Assembly (NCBI GenBank): GCA_022495995.1
Contig: JAFEMH010007457.1
Span: 1-64,000, forward strand
Direction of reading: 5' to 3'
DNA from: Adenophora triphylla var. japonica
Lineage: Eukaryota > Streptophyta > Magnoliopsida > Asterales > Campanulaceae
Length of the DNA stretch: 64,000 bases
The position numbers and the translations under genes are program-made. Position 1 is the first letter of the stretch. The number at the start of each line of letters is the position of its first letter. Of this stretch, positions 8,156 to 19,337 are shown piece after piece. The notes below the pieces were generated by a model, which was not told the origin of the DNA, did not search any database, and was given only the letters and a program-made list of their open reading frames with translations.

Positions 8156-11100
8156 GTAAATTGAGGTTGGTGAAGTCAACGCACATACGCCATTTGCCAT
8201 TAGATTTCTTTACCATCACCACATTTGCTAGCCAGGTGGTATGAGAAGCCTCCTTGATGATACCTGCGCTCAAAAGTTTTTGTACCTCAAGTTTGATTGC
8301 CTCTTATTTGTCACAAGCAAAACTTCTCAGCTTCTGCTCCTTTGGTTTCATAGTCGGGTTAACTTCTAGCTTGTGAACAGCGACCTCCTCCTTGATCCCT
8401 TTCATATCTTCTACTCGCCAAGCAAAGTCGTCCGTGCTCTCCTTCAGCAACTCAACTATTTATGCTCTTTCCTCGGCTGACAGCTGTCTTCCAATCTGAA
8501 TTTTCTGATCGGGATAGGAGGGATTAGCTACCACTTCTTCTAGCTCATCCACCGGTTCTAGCTTCGGCCCGTCTCTGAATTGCAGGGTCTCAATAATAAT
8601 CTCACGAACCCTTTACTCGGCCCCCAAGTGTGGAGCCTCTTCAACTATCATATCATCCAGTTTAGCTGTAATCTCACTGGTGGTGGCCCCTGAGTTTTGA
8701 TCGATCTGTAGGCATAGCTTGCCTATGATGACTTGGTCGACCATAACTGCATCTGAATCGACCATAGTGTTTTGGGAGGGATGTGTTGGCTCAGTTATGA
8801 CATGGTCATGTGAGTGATAGGTCGCCTCTTCTACACAGGTGATTGTAAATAGTTGTGAAGTTGTGGTGACAGATTTTGAGAGCTTCAAGTATCCTTCAGG
8901 AGTATCAAGTTCTAGCTCCTTCTTCTTCCTTGTTCGAAGGACGTGATCAAGATAAGCTCGAGTTGTACTCTGCACGCACCCTACTCCAGCTAATGTAGGG
9001 AACTTAACTCACTGATGGGGAATAGAGGCCACCATTCCAAGTGCGACCTGGCCAGAGATACCTAAAATAACAGCATAATCACTAACTACATTTATAACAA
9101 TAAATGTTACCATAATGACGACCCTGAAAAGGTGTTGGCCTATGTCGTCCTCCAGCTCGATCTGCCCCTTAGCATCCACCCTATGATTGGTGAAGCCCTC
9201 CAGTCGACCATCATAAGGCGACAATCTTTCCTTCATCAGTCCCATCTCCTTAAAAGTTCTATAGAAGAGGATATCCTTGCAGGCCCCCGTGCCAACCAGA
9301 ATCCTGCTCGTTATACAACCGTCTATCAAAACCGAAATTACCAGAACCTGCTCCCTTGCGGCCATGTTGGTAGCTAGCTCGTCTGGATAAAAACTGATGA
9401 CTTCATCCTTGATGTAGCTTCTAGGTGGCACGTGAGGAGCTTTGTTGAGCTGAAAAATCTTGTGCTTCAAGGATGTGTTGCTTGCTTGCTCGGTGATAAC
9501 TCCCAAATCCAACTGAGGTTGCCTTGGCTGAACTACCCCCTCTGCAGTTCGCTCGCCTCCGCTAGGTTGAGCTCCCTTCACATACCTATCAAGCTTTCCA
9601 ATGTCGACCCACTTCTAATTGATACGTTTCAAACTGAAGCACTCCTCTGTAGTATGACCCGTATCCTTGTGGTAATCACAATACTTGTCGTTGTCCCTTC
9701 TGAACTTATTTACTGGGTTCATTAGGGCAGGTGGGCCTAGCTCGAAATAGTTCATTATTTCAGTGCGACTCACTGTCAACGGGGTAAAAGTCTTAGGCAC
9801 TATCTCAGTCGCCCTTGTCCTGTTTTTCCCGTTCTTGTTGTTGCCACCATTTTTGGACTGGTCCCCTTTGTTGGATTCACCAGCATCAGACTGCTTCGAG
9901 GCCTTTTCCTTCTTTTTTCTTTCATTTACTCAGCCATGGCCACATTATAGGCCCTTTCAAACAGTTCCTGCATGGTGTTTACCTTCCTGACCTACAACTC
10001 GTATTCTAGATCAGGAGAGGATACCTCATTCCTAAAGCAGTTTATTACCTCTCTATCTGTTAGGTCCTCCTCGATCTGGTCGACCATCTCCTTGAACTTA
10101 GTGAAGTAGCTCATGGAGCTCTCAGTTTTGCCCTGCGTCAGATTGTTCAAGTCAGTGACCGTCTTCTTTCTGGCTCCAGCTGTCGAGAAGCGATCTAGGA
10201 ACTTCCTCCTCATGTACTCCCACAAGGTAATACATCCCGACATCAATCCACGAAACCAAGTCAGTGTTGTACCCGTGAGGGTGCTTGTTAGTGCCTTGCA
10301 CATCACATCATCCTCAGAAGAGACCAAACACATGGTGGCCTCCAAATGTTACATATGGTTCAGGACGTTGGTCGCACCTGATTACTTGTCAAGATTGGGC
10401 AGCTTGAAGCCCACGGGAGGTCATCGCTCAAGCAATTCTCTGGACAAGGGTCGAAGAGTATGATCGTTTCGTTCGCCCTTTCCATTATCCTCCTTCCTGT
10501 CGGCCTCCATTTTCTCCAACCTCTTCTTCAAAGTTAGTAGCTCCCTAGCCTCTGGATTGTCACTCCTATAGTATGAAACGTCATTAGACTTCTGCCTTTC
10601 TGCATGATGGGGCACTCCGCTAGAGTAGGCCCTGTGCCTTTCACTCCTAGGCGGAGTTACTTCTCTACCCCGTCTACCCCTGTGGGAGTGCGACCTAACT
10701 GATATCACAGGCGACCTTACTGGTCTGACTGGTGACCTTTGCCCATTTCTATCTCGATCATGATGGGAATGCGACCTCTCTTCTCTGATAGGCGACCTGT
10801 GCCTATTTCGGTCACGATGGGAATGCGATCTCTCTGTTCTGGCAGGCGACCTATACGTATATTCCTTTCGGCCTCCCTTTGTCGCCTCAACTCTGATTCA
10901 GCCTCCTGCTCCCTATTGTGATTGAGATGACTTCTTAAGTCGTCACTTGGAACAGGTATGTGGGTACGAATGTGTGATATGATCATCTGTTCCTCGCCAT
11001 TCTGCCTAGCACTCCCGTTCTGCCTAGCACTCCCGCTAGGCTACCTGTGAGAGGTTTGGGAGGGAGCCGTCTTTCTGATCTCCTCTCATCCTAATTTGGA

Positions 11101-11461
11101 GAGTCTGGCATCTCCAGCAATTCTTGCAGAATTCTAGCTCGTTCCAGCAGCATCTCCTTCCTACTGGGGTGATTGGTTGAGGGGCCTGGATTGTCGCCTG
11201 CAACAGTTCGACCTACTAGTAGGCGTTTTGGAGGTGGCTGCGCTTCGGGCTCGACCATAGGCCTTTTTCTCTTCGGTTATCTAGCAAACCCCTGCCATCA
11301 GCAACGCTGTTCGAATGTGTCGCCCTCCTGGCATGGCGCTGCGGAGGAGGAGGAGGAGGCAGGTTAACATTGCGATTTCCAGCACCGGCGTCCGTGTTAC
11401 CACCGGTGTTTCCTTCATTAGGCTCATCCGAGGCATCCGAAACATGACCGTCAGAAGCCAT
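8156..11461 (-). pseudogene. Tat-type Gypsy gag-protease-partial RT, degenerate
   Basis: Reading leftwards from 11461: a Gly/Asn/Pro-rich Gag start; Arg/Glu-rich spacers (10986-10421); a retrotransposon Gag core (10345-9992) with LTWFRGLM and FTKFKEMVDQI; a zinc knuckle CDYHKDTGHTTEEC (near 9700); an aspartic protease (9581-9009) with CKDILFYRTFKEMGL and YAVILGISGQVALG. RT begins near 8600, with WLANVVMVKKSNGKWRMCVD close to 8200, and stops abruptly near 8155. The catalytic DTG of the protease reads GTG (VLIDGC..., VGTGACKDI), so it is probably inactive, and frames are broken several times. RNase H and integrase are missing, so this is an internally deleted Tat/Retand-like copy. Its fusion to the 7890-8155 remnant may be the deletion junction. 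Confidence 0.5.
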
Positions 11462-11524
11462 TGCAATGGTGTGAGAAAAGTTTCGAGGTCAAAAAGCAAC
11501 GATTCCTGGCAATGAAACCAAACT

Positions 11525-12120
11525 GATGTTGCAGGAATCGTGCCGTTATCAATCTCCGTCCAGTCGCAAGATTAATCATCTAGCTGTTGACCTGAAAACA
11601 GAACCCACGACTAGCCGGAATGGTCTCCGGCGAAGAACATCGGGCATGAGAGTAAGTATGATGTATGGAGAGCTTATAAAATATAATAAACAAAGTATTC
11701 GGAATATCAAATAGCAATTACCTCTAAACCGTTGAAGATGTGAAGTATTTATAGGCCTTGATAAGAGGTAAAATTGTAGTAGGATTGTATGAAATCCCTT
11801 GAATCACGGATCGGATTTGTATAAGAGATCGTATCCATATATAACTCCTGATTTGTAGGGAGTCTGTTATGGAAAGAGTTGTAGTCGTAGTAAGACTCTA
11901 TAGGTCGACGTACGCCTTTTAGTTCGAGGTCGCCTGCCTGGGATCTAGGTCGACCTGACTGAATGAACCCATTGGATATAACCCGTATAAGAGGTTGATC
12001 GCCTGTCGGACAAAACTAGGTCGGGATCATCTAGGTCAGACAATAAGCTAGGTCGACTGCTCACTGACGATGGGCCTTGATCCTGGTAATATTTGAGCCG
12101 ACCCACTAATTGTGGTGGCA
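11525..12120 (-). repeat. Candidate 5' LTR of the minus-strand Tat-type element
   Basis: Minus strand from 12120 begins TGCCACCACAATTAGTGGGT and carries many ggtcgacct motifs. It has a TATA box at 11753-11746 and ends near GCAACA before the Gag start at 11461. No second copy is in the window, so both ends are estimates. Just downstream, the sequence CAGGAATCGTTGC resembles the region after a degenerate primer site. Confidence 0.5.
11746..11753 (-). promoter_or_regulatory. TATA box (TATAAATA) of the minus-strand LTR candidate
   Basis: CCTATAAATACTTCACATC on the minus strand lies about 290 bp upstream of the Gag start and fits the TATA box of an LTR promoter. Confidence 0.5.
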
Positions 12121-12352
12121 ATATATCTCATTTAGTGTATTATATCTAGTAGTCTTCAATAATAGTATAAATAATATTGATAATCGTTTGAATGAGTTAA
12201 AGTTCATAAATATTATTCTTTTAATTAGCTAAATTAATTGAGTAATATGATTAACTATACAAATTTATAACATTAGTACACTCATAATAATTGATGTAAT
12301 AAATTTAAATTAATGAAGACATCACCTATCTTACCTCTTCTCTATTAGTATA

Positions 12353-12624
12353 CTCCCTCCGTCCCATTTAAACCTTCACCATTTTGAAGGTGGCACAAGA
12401 ATTAAGAAAAAAGTTAAAGGAGTAAGTGTTGTGAGTATGAAAAGTGAGGTTGAAGAGAGAAAGTGGGGTTGGAAATGAGTTGATTGGTGTTGTGAGTATA
12501 AAAGTAAAGTAGGAGAGAGAATTAGTGGGTGGAATAATAATATAAAATGTCCATTTTAGGAAAGGTGAAGCTTTTAACGGGACACCCATTTTGACAAAAG
12601 AAGCTTCAAATGGGATGGAGGGAA
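12353..12624. mobile_element. Stowaway-like MITE, 272 bp, TA target duplication
   Basis: Left end CTCCCTCCGTCCCATTT and right end AAATGGGATGGAGGGA are inverted, flanked by TA on both sides (12351-12352, 12625-12626). These are the classic terminal repeats of plant Stowaway (Tc1/mariner) MITEs. There is no coding capacity; the interior is AG-rich. Confidence 0.5.
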
Positions 12625-12626
12625 TA

Positions 12627-12879
12627 TATATTAACATAGTACTCTATTAATATTAAATAATAGAATATGACTATCTTTTACAATATTATAATAATATTGT
12701 ATATTAGTAATGTTCTTCTAATATAATATAGTAACTAATATAGTATGCTAATACTATAAGCTAATAGAAGAAAAATGAAAAATCATACTATCTTAGGATT
12801 CATCGTGACGTGGCTTCACGAAACGTAAGATTTCGCAAAATGTTGTACATGTGGCACCTCCATATACTTTCGCCTTTAC

Positions 12880-12973
<94 letters not shown>

Positions 12974-13675
12974 GTTAATTTTAGCATCGGGATTTTACAG
13001 ATGTGTATTTATGAGTTTGTTTGGCTTTAACCCATAGATACACCCAAATATAATTTTTAAGGGTATGTTTGACAACCTCAATTTCAAGACTTGAATTTGA
13101 AATTGAAAGAACAAAATGTAAGTGTATTTTTTCCTTGCTTGAAAGGAGGCAGAATTTCATTTATTGTGCCAAGTTCTCTAATTTTAGAGATTTTTGATAA
13201 AATTTACCGTAACAATTTTTCTTGTTTTTAAATTAAACGGGTACAGTTGTCGCATCTGTTATTGACCCGACACACTTCAATTAAAAATATCAAAACAATT
13301 TTGACACTTCATTTTTGTAAACCAAATTTTGTGGCTTTTTTTTTTTTTTTTTTTAACTTTAGTATTACCACCCGTTTAAATATATGCCAAAAATATAGCA
13401 CAAAAAGTAAACATATCGCTTTCAAAAAAAATAAAAAATAAACATATCAACAAACTTGCTACTCTCGTTTTATTTATTTATTCATACAAGTAAGCTTTGA
13501 GGAGTCTATAATAATCTCCATGCACTCGTCGTGCTCTTCCTTATAATCCACAAAAAAACGAACGAAGATTGAATACATAAATAAATAAACGACCATATTC
13601 AGACAGTACTCTCGAGATGTTCCTAATAATCATAGATTTTTTGCAAGTTTGATGCTGTGATGATCCATGCATGTA
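12627..13675. other. AT-rich spacer with a TA microsatellite
   Basis: No gene seen. It holds an (AT)n run of about 86 bp (12885-12970), a T-run near 13337-13354, and the 3' flank of the SWEET gene (13450-13675). Open frames over the TA run are artefacts. Confidence 0.5.
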
Positions 13676-14708
13676 TCAGACATTAGTACCAGCTGACATT
13701 TGAACTTCGGATCGCTTTTGATCATCATTATCATCGTCGTCCCAGACTGTTGTGCTATAGAAGGTTGCATACAGTACGAGCTGAACAATGCCCGACAGAA
13801 CTCCCAATCCGTTGGGAATCTGTCAAGAAAGAAATGTACATAATTTTATTAATAATTCGATCGTTAGTCCAAGACAAATTAAAGAAAATTAAGATTTTGA
13901 AATTACCAAAATGTAAGGATCAAATTTGATGAGTGCATAACTGGCCCAAACAATGCCATTTGCAAAGTTTGCAAGTGATAGGGTAAAGGGCATGTACTTC
14001 ACACTCTTTGTCCTAATAACATTTCTCTGCAGTAATGAAAGAATAAATTGATTAGAATGAGTTATTATGGGTCGGATTAAAAAGGAAAGTGTCAGATTTA
14101 TTAGACGGAGGAAATACGTACCATGACAGTAAGTGGTGAAGCATACATGCCAATGTTGAAGACAATGCAAATAATACCAACTATCATTGATCTATCTTTG
14201 GAGCCATGGAAACATAGAAGGACGATGAATACACAGGCAGCGAAGAAGATCAATTCAATCAACAAAATGATGAAGATTTTCTTCTGCATTTATTCGTGTA
14301 AATTAAATCACGTAAGAAAAATATATAAACATAAAGTTAGGAACGTAGTTATAAGTAACGGAAACTTACGCGCTTTCCCCAGGTGGAGTAGGTTATGAAG
14401 ATGGCGACGTAAATGAGTTCAATAACTAAACCAGTGCCATTAATGGTGACAACGAGAGTGCTGTCTGGATGGACAAAGGGCATGCCATAAAATACCCACA
14501 TTGCACAATTCAGTGCTGTCACAACATAAGGTTCGGGCTTGAATTCTTCCACCGATTTTTGTTTCCATATCTTAACGAACGTTGGCCTGCATGCATGCAA
14601 GCAAAATATATAGAAAAATTATTTATTTCATTTTTCTCCCAAATTAGCCTCTTATATATTGACAATATTATGAATATAATGAGTTTGTGCAATGTTTTTC
14701 ATTTCAAC

Positions 14709-14743
<35 letters not shown>

Positions 14744-14936
14744 CACAGGTGAGAGAAAGAGGAAGAATGAAATGACATTTCCTGCATGATAAAGTGGGTA
14801 AATAAAGTAAGAAACTTATTTTCTAGTTTAGGATAAAATTAAAAAATAAAAATGATGAGAAAAAAGAGAGTAAGATGAAGAACTAGTGCGAACCAATGAT
14901 TCCAACGATAGTTCTTGCCAATTCAGGGTTCGCCAT
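13676..14936 (-). CDS. SWEET sugar transporter, clade II (SWEET4/5/7-like), six exons
   Basis: Exons (minus): 14936-14894, 14781-14745, 14586-14370, 14283-14122, 14026-13907, 13819-13676. All junctions are GT-AG and the frame stays open for 240 aa. The lengths 43, 37, 217, 162, 120 and 144 nt follow the standard plant SWEET layout, including the tiny 37-nt exon 2. Two MtN3/saliva repeats: the first covers about residues 7-95 with [15 protein letters not shown] and [20 protein letters not shown]; the second has [29 protein letters not shown] and LIKFDPYIL. Seven membrane segments and an acidic C-tail (WDDDDNDD) are expected. Function from the family: uniport of sugars, clade II mainly hexoses, across plasma membrane or tonoplast. 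The ATG at 14936 is the only in-frame start before exon 1. No damage is seen; it looks functional. Confidence 0.5.
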
Positions 14937-14967
14937 CTTAGCAGTACGTGGACGTACAAGTGAAATG

Positions 14968-14968
14968 T

Positions 14969-15004
<36 letters not shown>
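14968..15004. repeat. GA/CT microsatellite in the SWEET 5' leader
   Basis: On the gene's strand this is a CT-rich run about 32-68 bp upstream of the ATG at 14936. A second pure GA run (about 14713-14740) lies in intron 2, immediately after the exon-2 donor. CT repeats in 5' leaders are common in plants. Confidence 0.5.
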
Positions 15005-15009
<5 letters not shown>

Positions 15010-15544
15010 GATTATTGATCAAGAAGAGCAGAAGACGAGGCTATACTGCTAGCAGAAAAAGATTAACTGTTTGTAGAAGGGTTCAAGTAAACACGAGTAA
15101 TCAATCGAAACTACTACGAGGGATGTTTGAAGAAGGCTATAAATTCAAATATGTTTTTCTTTTCAATGACTTGCTTAATAAATTCAAGTTGTCAGCCATT
15201 TATAAGAAGGTTTTTTTCCTGTAAATGGCCACAATAATAGACTTGTCTATTGGAATTCCGATGTTTTAGCTAGCGATCATCTCCCGGCCCTAAACATCTC
15301 TACTTTGCTATCCAATATAATCCACATAATTCTTTTTATCCTTTGAATTTCAGTTTGACGTGGTCATACTTGGATTGGAGGGATGTATCGACGCATCAAA
15401 CGATCCAAATTAAATTTCTTCAATCAGATGGCTCAAATTGGTGGTAACGACATTCAGCCCTCAAAACGCCATCTAGCTCACTCCAAATCAAATGTTACAC
15501 TCCAAATCAAATGTTACGTGGTCTAACGACATACTCTATTGCAA
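15010..15544. other. SWEET upstream region
   Basis: No gene seen. A TATA-like TTTATAGC on the minus strand near 15138 could be the SWEET promoter, which would give a leader of roughly 170 nt. The rest is unique-looking AT-rich DNA with a small direct repeat (caaatcaaatgttac, about 15484 and 15504). Confidence 0.5.
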
Positions 15545-17280
15545 AAATGTCACATACGTACTTATGAAACATGAAATGTCACATGCATACTTTCTTTTGG
15601 TTTAAATTAGACCACATTTTTTAACACTCGTTAAAAAACTAACGAAAAAACCATTAGAGTTAAAAATCTAACAAGCCATACATGTAAATTGTTTAAAGGG
15701 GATGAAAGTGTATAATGTTAAAATATTAGACCTTTAAATTTTTTTCATATGTTGAAGGGTTAAAATAAAAGGTTAACTTTACCCTCTTTTTAAACTATTA
15801 TTTTTATATAATTATTTTTTTATGAAATGCAAAAAAAAAAAAAAAAAAAATTGATTATGTATGGTTTCAAAAATAAGTGAAGAAATAAATAAATAAATAA
15901 ATTAAGAAATTAAGATTATATAAATATAAAACTAGAAAAATCTAAAAACCATTTTTTGAATTCATATTTATTTTAATTAAAAAGTGATAGTTTTATGTTT
16001 GTTTAAAAAGTGATAATTTTTTGTGTTTATTTAAAAGTGATATTTTAAGAAAATCAAAGCGATATTTTTTTAATCAACAACACCCATCAATCATCTCACC
16101 ACCGTCGCCAATCTATCCACCATCTTCAACAGTCCACACCAACACAACACCACCATCAAATTTTCAAAATAATAATAATAATAATACCAAATCAATTTCA
16201 CCTTTCCGTAGTTATCCACCATCAAATGTAAAAATTCCAAATCAACAACAACAATTAGCTGATGTCCCAGATCTGGAAAATCAGAGAGACAAGGGCAGGG
16301 TTGGTCCTGTGTTAAATGGGGCCCCAAGTCAAGAATTTGACGAGGGCTCTCATTTTTTTTATCCCCAATGGTAGATGATCAATAACATTGGAAATAATAA
16401 TTGTAAATAATTTATTTTAGTTAATTATAAGTAATTTAAAGAAATATTGCAATAAAATTTTAATGATAATTACAAAATAGTGTTACAATTATAAAGATAA
16501 TTGCAAATTATATTTAAACAAAAATAATTCAAGGAAGCCTACTGTGGAACAAAGGCCAAATTAGAAGAATATAGACAAAAATATAAAATGGAGAAGAAAA
16601 TAGGAACTAGGAATCCAACCTTGGTGGCTGAGGTGAATAAATTTACATATACATTTGAGTCATTGACCACTGGGACAATATAGTACACTTGCTATAAAAT
16701 GTGACCCTAATTATTAGTATATATTTGGAAGCCCTGGACAATGGCCTCACTTGCCTTGCCTTAATTAGGGCCGGGTCGGGCCTGTGCGTGTGGTTGCTAG
16801 AAATAATGTAGGGGGTGTTGACATTGGCGTTGAAAGAGAGGAGAGAGTTGTTGGCTTTAAGCTGATATGTCGAGGTGTGAGAGGAGCGAGGACGGAAAGC
16901 TAAGGTTGTGTGTGGAGGTCGGGGTTTGGCCGCTGGTGTGTGGTGGTGGGATTTGACGGCGGTTCGTAGGGATGGAGCTTGGGAAGACAATGGTGTGTTT
17001 GGTTGTTTAGGGAAGACAAAATTACTTTAAACTTTTCAGTTTATGAAAATTATTATATAAATTATGAAAATATTATATAGGGTCAATTAAGCATGAAACT
17101 CATTATATGGGGGTAAAAATTAAACAATTTGATTATGTCACATGTTAAATTTTTAACTATAATGATTTAGTAGTTAGTTTTTTAAGGGGTGTTAAAAAGT
17201 GGTTTAATTTAAATCAAAACTAAAGAACGGTGACGTTTATGTTTTAAAAGTACACATGTAATATTGATTATCCTCAATTA
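15545..17280. mobile_element. Candidate non-autonomous DNA element with about 200-bp inverted ends
   Basis: The sequence at about 15548-15740 (gtacttatgaaacatgaaat, then ttttaacactcgttaaaaaa, then agagttaaaaatctaacaag) matches the reverse complement of about 17275-17080 (gtacttttaaaacataaacg, ttttaacaccccttaaaaaa, atagttaaaaatttaaca). Between them lie a poly-A run (15830-15850), an AAT microsatellite (about 16169-16187) and two CT/Pro-coding stretches without family resemblance (16080-16370 plus strand; 16640-17010 minus strand). Long inverted ends of this size suggest a Mutator-like non-autonomous element. No clear target duplication was found, so the limits are approximate. Confidence 0.5.
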
Positions 17281-18153
17281 GTAAGCGGGGCAATTTTTAA
17301 AAAGAAAATTATTCCTAAATACATGTCTTTTTTTAGTCAAGTCATTATTCCCGTTTGTTAAGAATCATGTGGTAAGTTATGCTTACATGTATTTGTAAAT
17401 TGTCATATAATGATATCATAAAGAGGATGCTTGTGTACTGTTAGACGTCCTCTGTCCCAAAAAGAATTCACACTTTTTATTTTGATACATTTTAAAATAA
17501 ATGTTGTATGATTAAATACTCCCTCACACTGTACCCAAATAAATGTCACGCTTTTCATTTTGGTTCGTTTTAAAATAAATATCGCGTTTTCAAATAAGAA
17601 AAGTGATTTAGTGCAATTTTATCATTGTATATAACCATGGCGAAACTAGGATTTTGGACAAATGGGGAAAATAATTACAAGGGCTGGACCGCTGGAGTAT
17701 TAATTTGACATAAATTGGGCCAAAAATATTACCTAGTGCAATTTTTTTTGGTACAGAAACGGAGAAAAATTGATAAAAACCATTATTTTAGGAGTAAAAT
17801 ATCACATATTTTCATTTACAAGGGGGAAATTGTCACTTTTCAAAATTAAAGAAGAGCAACTGCCCACTTTGTGTAGCTCTGCCTGTACATGTAATGTACA
17901 AGCTAGTAAATCATTAAAAACATTGATAACTCAAATAGGACATTTATTCTAGAATGATGAGTAAGAAAATAGACATAATGCAAACTTATTATTGTATATA
18001 AGCAAAGCATAAACAAAACTATGACATTTTTATCACCGGCTTTATATTTAGAAAATAACATAATTACCATTAAAAACATGAATATTATTTTGATGCCCTT
18101 TGTTTTCTTTAGAAAAAAAAAAAAAAACTAAAAATTTCTTGGCCAGAATACTT
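17281..18153. other. AT-rich spacer with degenerate MITE-like halves
   Basis: No gene seen. Two related blocks, tcctctgtcccaaaaagaat (about 17449) and ctccctcacactgtacccaa (about 17519), each followed by ttttaaaataaat, look like eroded Stowaway-type ends. Short open frames here have no recognisable content. Confidence 0.5.
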
Positions 18154-18460
18154 GGGCTTCGTTTGTTTCACGGAAAATAACTCCTGAAAAATGATTTCTT
18201 AGAAAATATTTTCCGAAAAATGAAAATGCTTTCCGGAAAATCCGGAAAATCAATACAAACAAAGGAAAATGAGGAAAATGTTTTCCGAAAAACAACTTCC
18301 TTAGGTAGAGGTAAGAAAGTCATTTCTTTTAGAAATCAAGCTCATTTTCCATTAACCCGGAAAATGTTTTCAGTTGACTTCATTTTCCGGTGTTTACCAA
18401 ACACCGAAAAATGGGGAAAATATTTTTCGAAAAACGTTTTTCCCAAAACAAACGGGGCTT
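18154..18460. mobile_element. hAT-like MITE, about 307 bp
   Basis: Left end GGGCTTCGTTTGTTT and right end AAACAAACGGGGCTT form imperfect inverted repeats. The interior is packed with ttttccggaaaa-type motifs, many of them inverted. No coding capacity. A target duplication was not established. It lies directly next to the truncated end of the F-box pseudogene. Confidence 0.5.
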
Positions 18461-18524
18461 ATTGTTTATGGAGTTATGTCCCAATATACTTGTTAGGTCC
18501 TTTATGTCCTCCAATAATACTATA

Positions 18525-18686
18525 AGAGACTGCCAAATAAGACAATCTTCGGATGACATAAGCTGAAGAAGGCATACAAAGGTTGCAGATTTGCCTACCC
18601 CTTAAGCCTTAAGGTCTCAAATTTATACAAGGGTGGAGGTGGAGTTAATCTTAACACCTCAAATTTAAAGAACAAAGGCTGGTCAT
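18525..18686 (-). pseudogene. F-box pseudogene, 3' fragment (left of the Copia insertion)
   Basis: This stretch aligns by eye with 26330-26485 of the intact F-box gene: shared blocks are agacaatctt, ggatgacata, ccttaa.ccttaaggtctca and cttaacacct. It ends at the 5-bp target duplication GTCAT (18682-18686) next to the Copia LTR. The rest of the same gene continues at 23808. The C-terminal part of the gene (about 85 codons in the paralogue) is absent beyond about 18525. Confidence 0.5.
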
Positions 18687-19228
18687 TGTTGTGAATATGG
18701 CCCTCCACACCCAAGCAAACCTACAAGAATAATAATCGCACACAAACCAAGCACAAGAAATCAATGAAAAACAGAAAAAAACACAAGAAATTGTTAACCC
18801 AGTTCACCAATTTGATTTGGCTACGTCTGGGGGCACTACCAAGCCAGGATCTTGCACTATGTAATTAGAATTTGTGTTACAACTGAATTGGGGGCGGAAC
18901 ATTGTTTATATATGACCTAGGGTAAAGTCCAAATCCTAAACAAACAAGGAAACTGGGACTGCTGTAAATCGGGCGGAGCGCGGCCGCTCTGGAGCCTAGC
19001 GCGGTCGCGCTACAGTCCAGTAAGTTCAACGCCTTTTGACAACGCCTCAAGCGCGGTCGCCCTCCCATACAGCGCGGTCGCCCTCAAGAAAATCCTCCGA
19101 GCCATAAGTTACTGTCCAAGAGCGCGGTCGCGCACGCCATAAGCGCGGCCGCTCTTGACCCCAGAAACCTGCTACGAAATTCTTCCCCTTGCTTCGATGT
19201 CTAGCCCAATTGATCCTCTATCCCAACA
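18687..19228 (-). repeat. Copia 3' LTR (542 bp)
   Basis: Minus strand begins TGTTGGGATAGAGGATC and ends CCATATTCACAACA. Nearly identical to the copy at 23267-23807; by eye the differences are mostly small indels clustered near 18956-19020. Contains repeated GC-rich motifs AGCGCGGTCGC and GCGCGGCCGC. Confidence 0.5.
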
Positions 19229-19337
19229 ATCTCCCACCTAGAGATCAACAACACATATAAACCTCGTATCCGTCTTCAACTCACCCTTGGTGCCCTCCTA
19301 GTGCTCACCTCGATCATGGTAGTGCCATCCTCCTCTC

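Noticed and set aside
8114..8164. ATG opening a short frame at 8114
   Set aside because: Kept only as a remnant of an antisense-gene start; the frame runs into unrelated RT sequence after about 14 codons.
12793..13037. Open frames on both strands encoding alternating Tyr-Ile
   Set aside because: Pure translation of the TA microsatellite.
16021..16374. Asn/Pro/Ser-rich frame of 117 codons
   Set aside because: Starts in AT-rich DNA, contains an AAT microsatellite, matches no domain; probably part of the inverted-end element.
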